From the NCBI GenBank assembly GCA_003331105.1, contig QEND01000001.1:62001-126000 (forward strand): a stretch of DNA of 64,000 nucleotides, read 5' to 3'. The notes beneath the pieces were generated by a model that worked only from the letters and a program-made list of their open reading frames with translations, had not been told where the DNA came from and did no database searches. How positions within the stretch are numbered: position 1 is the first letter of the stretch; each line of letters begins with the position of its first letter. Of this stretch, positions 8,555-17,204 are shown one piece after another. The position numbers and the translations under genes are program-made. Source of the stretch: Candidatus Tokpelaia sp. JSC161 (GTDB lineage: Bacteria; Pseudomonadota; Alphaproteobacteria; Rhizobiales; Rhizobiaceae).

Positions 8555-11236
8555 CTACTTTTTTCTGTTTAAAATCGAGCGTAGAACATATGGGAGTATC
8601 CCACCATGGCGTAGGTAATCTAACTCTTCCAATGTATTTATGCAGCAAATGAGTGGTATTTTTTCTACCTTTCCAAAAGGAAATCCTATTGTTGCTATTA
8701 TTGTATTTTGTGGTTTGATGGAATTGATTCCATGAATCGTCACAGTTTCATTGCCTTTTAGTTTGAGGGATTTCCAACTGAGCTTTTTATCAAATATAAA
8801 TGGAATAACGCCCATACCTATTAGGTTTGATCTGTGAATGCGTTCAAAGGATTGCGCAATGACAGCTCGTATTCCTAAAAGACTGATGCCTTTAGCTGCC
8901 CAATCTCGTGAAGAACCATTCCCATACTCAATACCACTAAAAATTATAAGTGGTGTTTTTTCTTTTTTATATTGGAGAGCTGCATCATAAATTGTTCGTT
9001 GCTTGGCTGAAGGGTAATGTAATGTATAGCCTCCTTCTTGTCCATTTTCACCAAGAATGAAATTGTGGAGGCGGATATTTGCAAAAGTCCCGCGTATCAT
9101 AACTTCATGGTTTCCTCTTCGAGTCCCATATTGGTTAAAATCTTCTGGATTCACTCCATAATTCCTTAAATACTGTCCTGCTGGAGAATCATATTGAATT
9201 GATCCTGCCGGAGAAATATGGTCTGTCGTAATTTTATCACCGAAAAGACCGACTATACGAGCATTGATAATATCTTCAGAAGCTTGGATTTTTATATCAA
9301 AATTATCAAAGTAGGGTGGTTTACGAACATAAGTTGAATGAATATCCCATGGATAGGTTTCTGTCCTTGAAACATGAAGGGATTTCCAATTTTTATCGCC
9401 TTCGAAAATTGCAGAATAGTTGTTCTTAAAGAGTTCAGGGTTGATTTCTTTGTCAATGATATTTTTTACTTCATGGGGATCTGGCCAAATTTCATGTAAG
9501 AAAACTGGTAATCCGTTGTTGCCTATACCAATGGGTTCTTTTATTAGATTTTTACACAGGGTGCCAGAAAGAGCGTAAGCAATCACAAGAGGTGGTGAAG
9601 CCAGGTAATTAGCCTGGACATCTTGTGAGATCCGTCCTTCAAAATTTCTGTTACCTGAAAGAACAGCGGCAGCAATAATACCTTTTTCATTAATAACTCT
9701 GGAGATTTCAGTTGGTAAAGGACCAGAATTTCCGATGCAGGTTGTACAACCAAAGCCTACGATATTGAATCCAAGCTTGTCAAGATATTTCTGTAAGCCG
9801 GAGTTAGCTAAATAGCTTGCAACAACTTGGGATCCAGGAGCTAACGAGGTTTTAACCCAAGGCTTAGTTTTTAATCCCTTAGAAACGGCATTGCGTGCGA
9901 GAAGAGCTGCAGATATGAGGAGATTAGGATTAGATGTGTTAGTACATGAGGTGATTGCAGCAATAACAACATCACCATGATCTAGCTTGAAATCTGTATG
10001 ATTCTTTTCTGTCTCTGTTTTTTTATATTCATTGATCAGATCTCTCTTAAATTCTTTGCTTATTTTTTCAAGAGGTATGCGGCTTTCAGGGCGTTTTGGT
10101 CCGGCTATAGCAGGAATAACGTCGGTCATATCAAGTTCTAGCACATCGGTAAATATTGATTTGGAATGATTGAGATTTCGCCAGATACCCTGTTCTCTTG
10201 CATATATTTCAGTAAGTTTGATACGATGTTTGCTGCGTCCTGTGATCTGTAGATACTTGATTGTCTCATTATCTATAGGAAAAAATGCACATGTTGCGCC
10301 ATATTCCGGTGCCATGTTACTAATTGTTGCTCTGTCTGGGATACTGATCTGATCTAGACCAGGTCCAAAAAATTCTATAAATTTTCCGATGACGTTTTGA
10401 TCACGGAACATTTTTGTGATAGTTAAAACAAGATCAGTTGCAGTGACACCTGTTTTGAGATAACCACTTAAACGAACACCAATTACTTCTGGTAGTAACA
10501 TAGAAATTGCTTGTCCAAGCATAGCTGCTTCGGCTTCAATTCCACCCACTCCCCATCCAAGCACACCAAGAGCATTAATCATAGTCGTATGCGAATCTGT
10601 GCCTACGCAGGTATCGGGATAGGCAATAAGTTTTTCATTGTCTTTTTCTATCCATATAACTTTTGCCAGATACTCTAGATTGATTTGATGACAAATGCCA
10701 TTTCCAGGTGGAATAACGCGAAAATTTTTAAAAGCTTTTTGTCCCCATTTTAAAAAACGGTAACGTTCTTTGTTACGCTGATACTCAAGATCAACGTTCT
10801 TCTTAGAAGCGAAGGGGTTTCCGAAATCATCTACGATAATAGAATGATCTACGACGAGATCAACTGGGATAAGGGGATTGATTTGCTCTGGACTTTCTCC
10901 AAGTGTGAGCATAGCTTCACGCATAGCAGCTAGGTCAACGATTGCAGGGACACCAGTAAAATCTTGCATGAGTATCCGTGCAGGATGATAAGAAATTTCT
11001 CGAAAAACGCGGCCTCTCTCTTCTACCCATCTCACAATGTTATGAATATCTTTTTTTTTGACAGACTGGTTATCTTCGGAACGTAAAAGGTTTTCTAAAA
11101 GAACTTTCATAGAAAAAGGAAGAGACGAAATTCCTTTGAGGCCATTTTTTTCTGCTTCTACTAAACTATAATAAATATACTCTTTTCCGTCAACTTTCAG
11201 AGTTTTTCGACATTGGAAACTATTGATATGATGCAC
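8555..11236 (-). CDS. acnA: Aconitate hydratase A
   Basis: AcnA isomerises citrate to isocitrate with a [4Fe-4S] cluster. The three ligands are visible as SCTNTSNP (Cys near residue 434) and GCTTC (two Cys near 500). The swivel domain carries the GSSRDWAAKG signature near residue 780. The length (893) is the usual AcnA/IRP1-like size. The HSVIVDDFGNPFA-type region reads HSIIVDDFGNPF. The gene is divergent from the ccm operon, with about 125 bases between start codons that would hold both promoters. This adjacency of acnA and ccmA in opposite orientation is a familiar rhizobial arrangement. Confidence 0.97.
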   Translation of the reverse strand: MHHINSFQCRKTLKVDGKEYIYYSLVEAEKNGLKGISSLPFSMKVLLENLLRSEDNQSVKKKDIHNIVRWVEERGRVFREISYHPARILMQDFTGVPAIVDLAAMREAMLTLGESPEQINPLIPVDLVVDHSIIVDDFGNPFASKKNVDLEYQRNKERYRFLKWGQKAFKNFRVIPPGNGICHQINLEYLAKVIWIEKDNEKLIAYPDTCVGTDSHTTMINALGVLGWGVGGIEAEAAMLGQAISMLLPEVIGVRLSGYLKTGVTATDLVLTITKMFRDQNVIGKFIEFFGPGLDQISIPDRATISNMAPEYGATCAFFPIDNETIKYLQITGRSKHRIKLTEIYAREQGIWRNLNHSKSIFTDVLELDMTDVIPAIAGPKRPESRIPLEKISKEFKRDLINEYKKTETEKNHTDFKLDHGDVVIAAITSCTNTSNPNLLISAALLARNAVSKGLKTKPWVKTSLAPGSQVVASYLANSGLQKYLDKLGFNIVGFGCTTCIGNSGPLPTEISRVINEKGIIAAAVLSGNRNFEGRISQDVQANYLASPPLVIAYALSGTLCKNLIKEPIGIGNNGLPVFLHEIWPDPHEVKNIIDKEINPELFKNNYSAIFEGDKNWKSLHVSRTETYPWDIHSTYVRKPPYFDNFDIKIQASEDIINARIVGLFGDKITTDHISPAGSIQYDSPAGQYLRNYGVNPEDFNQYGTRRGNHEVMIRGTFANIRLHNFILGENGQEGGYTLHYPSAKQRTIYDAALQYKKEKTPLIIFSGIEYGNGSSRDWAAKGISLLGIRAVIAQSFERIHRSNLIGMGVIPFIFDKKLSWKSLKLKGNETVTIHGINSIKPQNTIIATIGFPFGKVEKIPLICCINTLEELDYLRHGGILPYVLRSILNRKK

Positions 11237-11360
11237 AATTTTTTTCCTTACTGGTCTTTTTTTTATGGCAGGGTGCTTAAATTTTTAAAAATTTTACGTT
11301 GAGAAATCAATATATTATTTTATAGACCTTATATTTTGTTGAGAAAGTCATTGGATTTAG

Positions 11361-11975
11361 ATGGAGCTGATAGGGACGAATTTAACTGTAGTAAGGGGAA
11401 GGAAAATTCTGTTTTCCGATTTGAGTTTTTCTATATCTTCTAGAAATCTTTTAATCGTTAGTGGTCCGAATGGATCAGGAAAGTCTACTCTTTTGCGGGT
11501 GATTGCTGGACTTCATCAACCTTTAGCTGGGGAAGTTTCGAAAAGAGGGTGGACCATCTCGCTCTTTTCTCATTATTTAAATGATAAAAACGCAATGAAA
11601 TCAAACATTTCTGTTGGAAAGAATCTTCAGTTTTGGGCTGACTGGACTGGAAGTGTATGTCCTCCTTTAGAGGTTCTTAAATCGGTAGGCTTGTCTTGTA
11701 CTCTTGATGTCCCATTTGGTCTTCTTTCTACGGGTCAGAAGAGGCGTGTCGCCCTTGCAAGATTGTTGCTTGTTTATCGTCCTTTATGGATTTTAGATGA
11801 ACCAATCTGTGCTCTTGATCATGAAGCAAGTAGTCTTTTCAAAAGTTTGATGCGTCATCATTTGGATTCTGGTGGTATGATTGTTGCTGCATCGCATGTC
11901 TCATTTGAGATAGGGACTCCTTTTATGATTCGATTGCCCCAGGGAGAAAAGCATGAGAAGATTCTTTATCCATGA
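11361..11975 (+). CDS. ccmA: Heme exporter ATP-binding protein CcmA
   Basis: CcmA is the ATPase of the CcmABCD transporter, which loads haem onto CcmE and releases holo-CcmE during cytochrome c maturation. Walker A GPNGSGKST lies at residues 35-43, the ABC signature reads LSTGQKRRVALARL, and Walker B is WILDEP. The length (204) is normal. It is the first gene of the ccmABCDG operon and overlaps ccmB by 23 bases, so translation is coupled. The partner genes ccmEFH usually sit elsewhere in rhizobial genomes and are not in this window. Confidence 0.95.
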   Translation: MELIGTNLTVVRGRKILFSDLSFSISSRNLLIVSGPNGSGKSTLLRVIAGLHQPLAGEVSKRGWTISLFSHYLNDKNAMKSNISVGKNLQFWADWTGSVCPPLEVLKSVGLSCTLDVPFGLLSTGQKRRVALARLLLVYRPLWILDEPICALDHEASSLFKSLMRHHLDSGGMIVAASHVSFEIGTPFMIRLPQGEKHEKILYP

Positions 11976-12602
11976 GTTGAAGTTTAGTTTGTTATGTGGG
12001 AAATTGGGTGTCAGTATTTTATTTTTTGTTTCTGTTATTCTTCTTGTCCTGCTTGCTATAGGACCGGATATGGCTTTAATTTCCCGGATCTCTGCTGGAA
12101 TCGTCTGGATTGCTGTTCTTTTTTCTATGTTTCTTGGTTTAGATCGTCTTTTTCAGAGAGATAAAGAAGATGGTTCTTTAGATATGATAGTGATGGATAC
12201 AGATGTTATTACTCTAGGTTTGTTTGTTTTTTTAAAATGTTTAGCTCATTGGATTGCTAATGTGCTCCCACTCATTTTTATGTTTCCTTTTTTTTTATTG
12301 TGTTGAATAAGAATCCTGTGATCATGAGCATGACAGGGTTAACTTTGTTAATTGGAACCCCTGCTGTCACTTTAATTGCTGCTGCTGGATCTGCTATAAC
12401 CGTGAGTGTACCTTATCGTGGGCTTTTCCTTTTTATTATTGTATTGCCTTTTGTTTTTCCTGTTCTTATCTTTGCTATTTCTGCAGTCAATTCACCAATA
12501 GTCCTTATTCCTTCTTTGTTTTTTTTAAGCGCTCTTACAGTTTTTTTTGCAGTTGTTGGTCCTTTAGCAGCTGCAATAGCACTGAAATTGATTTCAGATT
12601 AA
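11953..12602 (+). CDS. ccmB: Heme exporter membrane subunit CcmB, interrupted by a -1 frameshift
   Basis: Two reading frames together make one CcmB. The first (11953-12306, 117 codons) begins MRRFFIHELK and carries the RLFQRDKEDGSLD motif of CcmB, but it stops at TGA 12304-12306. The second (12300-12602) carries the C-terminal TLLIGTPAVT and VLPFVFPVLIFAI membrane segments and lacks a convincing start. A -1 shift inside the T9 run at 12288-12296 joins them into 216 residues, the usual CcmB length (about 219), with no segment lost. The zero frame crosses T TTT TTA at 12291-12297. Upstream, the -1 frame is closed by TAA at 12258, so the shift must fall in 12261-12303. It may be programmed or transcriptional slippage, a real mutation, or a one-base homopolymer sequencing error. 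AGGGAGAA precedes the ATG. Confidence 0.85.
12291..12297 (+). other. Candidate -1 slippery heptamer (U UUU UUA) in ccmB
   Basis: Within a nine-T run, the codons TTT (12292-12294) and TTA (12295-12297) are in the zero frame, preceded by T at 12291. This gives a correctly phased X XXY YYZ site identical to the HIV-1 gag-pol heptamer. The zero-frame stop follows two codons later. An imperfect hairpin can form at 12315-12337 (CCTG/CAGG and TCAT/ATGA with a three-base bulge). It begins 17 bases downstream, farther than usual for a stimulator, so RNA polymerase slippage on T9 is an equal alternative. Confidence 0.5.
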
Positions 12603-12617
12603 GAAGTATGGTGTAGA

Positions 12618-13361
12618 ATGAAGAAAATAAATAAAATAGAGAGAAGATCCTTGAATCTTTTACGCTTTATGGGTTTTTCATCAAAAATTATTCGGCTCCT
12701 ATCGATTATTGCCGTTATTACTTTGTTGTTTGGTCTTTTTTTGTCTTTTTCTGCTCCAGAAGATTACCGGCAAGGGGTCTTAGTGAAAATTATGTTTCTT
12801 CATGTGCCTTTTTCTTGGCTATCTTTATTATGTTATATAATGATGACTGTTTGTGCGATAAGGATCCTATGTTCCCAATGTTTTTTTTCTGGGATTGCTT
12901 TGAGAAGTGCAGCTCCTATTGGTTCAGTGTTTACTGTGCTTGCGCTGATTACTGGTTCTCTATGGGGAAGACCAGTGTGGGGGACGTGGTGGGAATGGGA
13001 TGCACGATTAACGTCTATGTTGATTTTTCTTTTGATTTATCTGAGCATAGTTTCTCTTTCTCGTGCTTTTGAAAATAGTAGAATATCTACGCAGGCGACA
13101 GCAATTTTGACAATTATAGGTTGTATTAATGTGCCTATTATAGAATTTTCTGTGAATTGGTGGAATACTTTACATCAGGCTGCATCAGTTTTACGTTGGG
13201 AAAGTCCAGCTATTTCTTTGTATCTTTTAATCCCCTTAATGTTTATGATGCTAGCTTTTACTATGCTTTTTATTCTTTTTCAGCTTATGTCCATGCGTAA
13301 TGATATTTTGCATTGGCAAATTATTGTGAAACAGGATTGTGCATATAATAAAGGGGTATGA
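12618..13361 (+). CDS. ccmC: Heme transporter subunit CcmC
   Basis: CcmC is the haem-handling membrane protein that binds haem with the tryptophan-rich WWEWD signature and presents it to CcmE. Here the motif reads WGTWWEWDARLTS, near residue 120, flanked by histidine-containing periplasmic loops (FLHVPFSW and NTLHQAAS) that supply axial ligands. Six membrane segments can be drawn across the 247 residues. Fifteen bases separate it from ccmB, and its stop overlaps the ccmD start. The intact ccmA, ccmC, ccmD and ccmG around it argue that the operon is still used. Confidence 0.95.
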   Translation: MKKINKIERRSLNLLRFMGFSSKIIRLLSIIAVITLLFGLFLSFSAPEDYRQGVLVKIMFLHVPFSWLSLLCYIMMTVCAIRILCSQCFFSGIALRSAAPIGSVFTVLALITGSLWGRPVWGTWWEWDARLTSMLIFLLIYLSIVSLSRAFENSRISTQATAILTIIGCINVPIIEFSVNWWNTLHQAASVLRWESPAISLYLLIPLMFMMLAFTMLFILFQLMSMRNDILHWQIIVKQDCAYNKGV

Positions 13362-13492
13362 TGACGCATATACATTTTGTTCTACTCAGCTATGCTGTTT
13401 CGGGTCTATGCCTTGGAGGATTCTTCTTTTATCTTTTGATGAAGTGGCGTTTTCATGTATCCTCTTGGAAAAAGATAGAAGATGAGAGATGA
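13358..13492 (+). CDS. ccmD: Heme exporter protein CcmD (small membrane subunit)
   Basis: This 44-codon frame starts at the ATG overlapping the ccmC stop (ATGATGA; the second ATG at 13361 is an alternative). The product has one membrane segment (FVLLSYAVSGLCLGGFFFYL) and a basic, then acidic, cytoplasmic tail (KWRFHVSSWKKIEDER). That matches CcmD, the small subunit needed to release holo-CcmE from CcmABC. The identification rests on size, topology and its place between ccmC and ccmG, since CcmD sequences are poorly conserved. Confidence 0.85.
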   Translation: MMTHIHFVLLSYAVSGLCLGGFFFYLLMKWRFHVSSWKKIEDER

Positions 13493-13501
13493 GATAGTCG
13501 A

Positions 13502-14044
13502 ATGGATGATCAATGGTATAGAAGGCTCAAGTCCTTTTTATTCCTACCCTTTTTTTTATTTGTTGTTCTTCTTTTTTTGATAAAAATTGCTTCATCTTTT
13601 AAAATGCCAAGTGTGCTCAGACAGGCGCCACGTGTAATGTTACCAACTCTCTTTTTTGCGAAAGAGGGGGATATGTTAGATTCAAAAAAATTAAGGGGTC
13701 ATGTCTTATTAGTTAATTTTTGGGGATCTTGGTGTTTTCCTTGTCGTGAAGAACATTCTTTTCTTATGACGTTAGCTCATAATAATTTGTTTTTCTTAAT
13801 TGGAATTAATTATAAAGATGAACCAGAAAATGCTTTGCACTTTCTCAAGGGGTATGGAAATCCCTTTGATGCTGTTGCTTTAGATAGAGAGGGACGTTGT
13901 GCAAAGAACTGGGGTGTTTATGGTCTTCCCGAAACTTTTTTGGTTTCTAAAGAGAATGTTATTCTTTACCGCCATATTGGTCCTTTAACACATGAAGTGT
14001 TTCGAAAAGAACTGATGCCCTTGATTAGAAAAGAACTTTCTTAG
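13502..14044 (+). CDS. ccmG: Thiol:disulfide interchange protein CcmG/DsbE
   Basis: CcmG is a membrane-anchored thioredoxin-like reductant that keeps the CXXCH cysteines of apocytochrome c reduced in the periplasm. After an N-terminal anchor (about residues 11-30) comes the thioredoxin fold with the acidic-type active site WGSWCFPCREE (Cys78 and Cys81). Downstream are the YGLPETFLV cis-proline segment and the GxxYKDEPENA insert typical of the family. The length (180) is standard. It starts nine bases after ccmD and closes the ccmABCDG operon. Confidence 0.94.
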   Translation: MDDQWYRRLKSFLFLPFFLFVVLLFLIKIASSFKMPSVLRQAPRVMLPTLFFAKEGDMLDSKKLRGHVLLVNFWGSWCFPCREEHSFLMTLAHNNLFFLIGINYKDEPENALHFLKGYGNPFDAVALDREGRCAKNWGVYGLPETFLVSKENVILYRHIGPLTHEVFRKELMPLIRKELS

Positions 14045-14135
14045 AGAAGATTTTTCTCATTGATTAGCTGATTGAATTTTTTACGAAAGTGTGCTTGACA
14101 AGGCTTTTACGTGTATTTTTTCGAAGGGACTTTAT

Positions 14136-15206
14136 ATGCCAGATAAAAAGAGGCTGCCGATTAAGGGACCTGCTATTTTTTTAGCGCAATTTCTTGGTAT
14201 GTACCAAGGATTTGATAATTTATCAAATTTGGCGCGATGGGCTGCTGAACTTGGTTATCAAGGAATTCAGGTCCCTTGTGATCCGCGCTTGATTGATCTA
14301 GATCGTGCCGCGAGTTCTAGAGACTATTGTGATGAATTAAAAGGAATGTGTGCAGAATGTAACATCGAAATTACTGAATTGTCTACTCATTTGCAAGGGC
14401 AACTTGTAGCGGTTCATCCAGTTTATGCTATGCAGTTTGAGGGATTTGCACCTGAATCTCTGCGTGGTAAGCCGAAAGCCCAATCGGATTGGGCCGCTTC
14501 TGAACTGAAAAAAGCTGCAAGGGCCGCGAAAAATTTAGGGCATAATGTTCAGGTTGGTTTTTCTGGTGGATTAGCTTGGCCTTATCTCTATCCTTGGCCA
14601 CAGCGTCCTCCTAGCTTGATAGATGAGGCTTTTACGGAACTGGGAAAGCGTTGGAACCCTATCCTTAATGCTTTTGATGAAGCAGGGGTTGACTATGCTT
14701 ATGAGCTTCATCCTGCTCAAGATTTGATGGACGGGACAAGTTTTGAACGATTTTTGGAGATAACAGGAGATCATTCTCGTGTTGCTATAAATTATGATCC
14801 GTCTCATTTTATTTTACAACAGCTTGATTATCTTCAGTTTATTGAAATTTATGCTAGTAGGATAAGGGCTTTTCATGTGAAAGATGCGGAATTTAAGCCA
14901 ACAGGACGTCAAGGCGTTTATTCTGGTTTTTCGAATTGGGTTGAGCGTGCAGGGCGTTTCCGTAGTCTTGGTGATGGACAAGTAGATTTTAAAACAGTTT
15001 TTTCGCGTTTATGCCAGCATGGTTATAAGGGCTGGGCTGTTTTAGAATGGGAGTGTCCGCTGAAGTCGGCAGAACAAAGTGCAAAAGAAGGTGTTGATTT
15101 TATTAGACGTCATATAATTAATCCAACAAAATGTGATTTTGATCATTTTGCAGAAAAAAATTTAGATAGGAATGTAATACGAGATATGTTAGGGATATGC
15201 TTATGA
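14136..15206 (+). CDS. Sugar phosphate isomerase/epimerase family protein (xylose isomerase-like TIM barrel)
   Basis: The protein is an AP-endonuclease-2/xylose-isomerase-like TIM barrel, a family that isomerises or epimerises sugars and polyols with a divalent metal. Candidate metal ligands are seen in YELHPAQD, NYDPSHF and AFHVKDAEF, in the expected order, followed by LEWECP near the C-terminus. I chose ATG 14136, preceded by GAAGGGA, over a GTG at 14091. The frame ends in ATGA, overlapping the start of the next gene, a Gfo/Idh/MocA dehydrogenase. The pair therefore probably acts on one substrate, perhaps a keto-sugar or inositol-like compound. No transporter or regulator lies beside it and the true substrate is unknown. 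Confidence 0.8.
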   Translation: MPDKKRLPIKGPAIFLAQFLGMYQGFDNLSNLARWAAELGYQGIQVPCDPRLIDLDRAASSRDYCDELKGMCAECNIEITELSTHLQGQLVAVHPVYAMQFEGFAPESLRGKPKAQSDWAASELKKAARAAKNLGHNVQVGFSGGLAWPYLYPWPQRPPSLIDEAFTELGKRWNPILNAFDEAGVDYAYELHPAQDLMDGTSFERFLEITGDHSRVAINYDPSHFILQQLDYLQFIEIYASRIRAFHVKDAEFKPTGRQGVYSGFSNWVERAGRFRSLGDGQVDFKTVFSRLCQHGYKGWAVLEWECPLKSAEQSAKEGVDFIRRHIINPTKCDFDHFAEKNLDRNVIRDMLGICL

Positions 15207-16297
15207 AAAGGATACCTCTTGGCATGGTTGGTGGAGGGCAAGGGGCTTTTATTGGTGCAGTTCATCGTATAGCCGCGCGTCTTGATAACCGTTTTGAATT
15301 AGTTGCAGGGGTTTTATCATCTGATTCTGCTCGATCTGCGGCTTCAGCGCGTGAAGTTGGGCTTCTCCGTAGCTATGAAGATTTTAAAAGTATGGCCTTA
15401 TCTGAATCGGATCGTTCGGATGGAATTCGAGCTGTGACTATTGTCACGCCGAACCATATGCATTTTCCAGTTGCACGGACGTTTTTAGGTGCAGGGATTC
15501 ATGTTATTTGTGATAAACCGCTAACAGCAACGCTTGAGCAGGCTTGTGAATTAGCTGAGATTGTGAAATCAGCTAAAGCTCTTTTAATCTTGACCTATAC
15601 TTATACAGGTTATCCGATGATTCGCGAAGCGCGGAGATTAGTAAAGAAAGGCTCTCTCGGTCGTCTAAGAGATATCCATGTAGAATATCTACAGGATTGG
15701 TTAGCATTTGATAATAAGAGTAAGCAAGCTCAATGGCGTAATGATCCGATACAATCTGGTGAAGGTGGTGCGATTTCTGATATCGGGACTCACGCTGCGC
15801 ACCTAGCATCTTTTGTTAGTGGATTGGAGCTTTGTGAAGTTGCAGCGGATTTTGCATCTTTTGTCGTAGGGCGTCGTGTTGATGATGATGCGCGTCTTCT
15901 GCTGCGCTTTACAGATGATGTCAGAGGTATGTTGTGGGTTAGTCAGGTTGCTCATGGATTTGATAATGATATTCGTTTGCGAATTATTGGAGAATCTGCA
16001 GGGTTGGATTGGTCTCAAAAAGATGCGAATAGGTTATTTTACACTGCATATGGAGAATCTAAAAGAATTTTAACACGTGCTGGGTCAGGTTTTTCTGAAA
16101 GAGCACGTCTTCCAGCAGGGCATCCAGAAGGGTATCTAGAAGCTTTTGCTACATTATATAGTGATGCAGCTGATGCTATTTTAAGTGGCTGTCTGTCGGA
16201 TCATTTACCAGGTATTAGTGATGGGCTATCTGGTATGCGTTTCATAAGAGCAGCGATTACTTCAAATGATAGAAATAGCGCATGGGTTAAAGTCTGA
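15203..16297 (+). CDS. Gfo/Idh/MocA family NAD(P)-dependent oxidoreductase
   Basis: An N-terminal Rossmann fold opens with GMVGGGQGAFIGAVHR, followed by VTPNHMHFP and the family CDKPLT (usually EKP) loop, whose lysine is catalytic. The C-terminal part shows GGGAISDIGTHAAHLASF-type residues (GEGGAISDIGTHAAH), which position the substrate histidine. Family members oxidise or reduce sugars, inositols or their keto derivatives. ATG 15203 overlaps the upstream isomerase stop as ATGA, so the two are translationally coupled; ATG 15197 is possible but less likely. The gene converges on fabI. The substrate cannot be assigned. Confidence 0.85.
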   Translation: MKRIPLGMVGGGQGAFIGAVHRIAARLDNRFELVAGVLSSDSARSAASAREVGLLRSYEDFKSMALSESDRSDGIRAVTIVTPNHMHFPVARTFLGAGIHVICDKPLTATLEQACELAEIVKSAKALLILTYTYTGYPMIREARRLVKKGSLGRLRDIHVEYLQDWLAFDNKSKQAQWRNDPIQSGEGGAISDIGTHAAHLASFVSGLELCEVAADFASFVVGRRVDDDARLLLRFTDDVRGMLWVSQVAHGFDNDIRLRIIGESAGLDWSQKDANRLFYTAYGESKRILTRAGSGFSERARLPAGHPEGYLEAFATLYSDAADAILSGCLSDHLPGISDGLSGMRFIRAAITSNDRNSAWVKV

Positions 16298-16313
16298 TTG
16301 TAATTTAGAAAGA

Positions 16314-17141
16314 CTATAGGTTGGATCCTTTATCTTTACAAAGATCTGGTGCGTTGACTGCTTTCATCCCAATAATATTGTAACCAGCATCAGCATGATG
16401 TATTTCACCTGTTACGGCTTTTGAAAGATCAGAGAGAAAATAAAGACTGACATCACCAATTTCCTCAATTGTTACTCCACGTCTGAGTGGTGCATTATAT
16501 TCGTTCCATTTGAGTATGTAACGAAAATCATCAATACCGGAGGCAGCAAGTGTTTTTATTGGACCTGATGATATTGCATTCACTCGTATGTTTTTAGGGC
16601 CTAGATCTACAGCAAGATATCTTACACTTGCTTCAAGCGCTGCTTTTGCAATTCCCATGACGTTATAATTCGGCATCACTTTTTCAGCTCCATAGTAGGT
16701 AAGAGTTAGAATGGATCCACCATGTGTCATTAATTTTTCAGCACGCTGAGTGACTGCGATGAGAGAATAAACTGAAATATCCATAGTTGTTGCAAAATTG
16801 ATTTGTGTCGTATCGATAAATCGTCCTGTGAGTTCATTTTTATCTGAGAAGCCAATAGCATGGACAAGAAAGTCCAGTCGGTTCCATTTTTGTCTAATAA
16901 TATTAAAAACAGAATCAATTAAGGTTTGATCACTTACATCACATTCTCCGCAAACGAGTGCATCAAGCTCTTCTGCAAGGGGTTCAACTCGTTTTTTCAT
17001 GGATGCACCTTGATAAGTAAAAGCAAGTTTTGCACCAGCCTTATGTGCAGCTTTGGCGATTCCCCAGGCAATGGAACGATTATTTGCTAATCCTAGAACT
17101 AGTCCGCGTTTTCCACGTAATAAAGTGTTTTCTTTATTCAT
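16314..17141 (-). CDS. fabI: Enoyl-[acyl-carrier-protein] reductase (NADH)
   Basis: FabI carries out the last reduction of each fatty-acid elongation round and is the target of triclosan and diazaborines. The short-chain dehydrogenase fold starts with GKRGLVLGLANNRSIAWGIA. The catalytic tyrosines and lysine appear as Tyr148, Tyr158 and Lys165 within YYGAEKVMPNYNVMGIAKA. The length (275) is the rhizobial norm. It is transcribed away from the his operon end and could be read with hisG (63 bases upstream), although a separate promoter is more likely. Confidence 0.95.
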   Translation of the reverse strand: MNKENTLLRGKRGLVLGLANNRSIAWGIAKAAHKAGAKLAFTYQGASMKKRVEPLAEELDALVCGECDVSDQTLIDSVFNIIRQKWNRLDFLVHAIGFSDKNELTGRFIDTTQINFATTMDISVYSLIAVTQRAEKLMTHGGSILTLTYYGAEKVMPNYNVMGIAKAALEASVRYLAVDLGPKNIRVNAISSGPIKTLAASGIDDFRYILKWNEYNAPLRRGVTIEEIGDVSLYFLSDLSKAVTGEIHHADAGYNIIGMKAVNAPDLCKDKGSNL

Positions 17142-17204
17142 ATCGGTAAAGCCTCATGATCTTTTTAAATACTTGTCAGGCTATTGCACAAGCATAAATT
17201 TTCT

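Noticed and set aside
12300..12602. A separate small membrane protein gene starting at GTG 12300
   Set aside because: It lacks a Shine-Dalgarno, and its sequence is the C-terminal half of CcmB, continuous with the upstream frame after a -1 shift.
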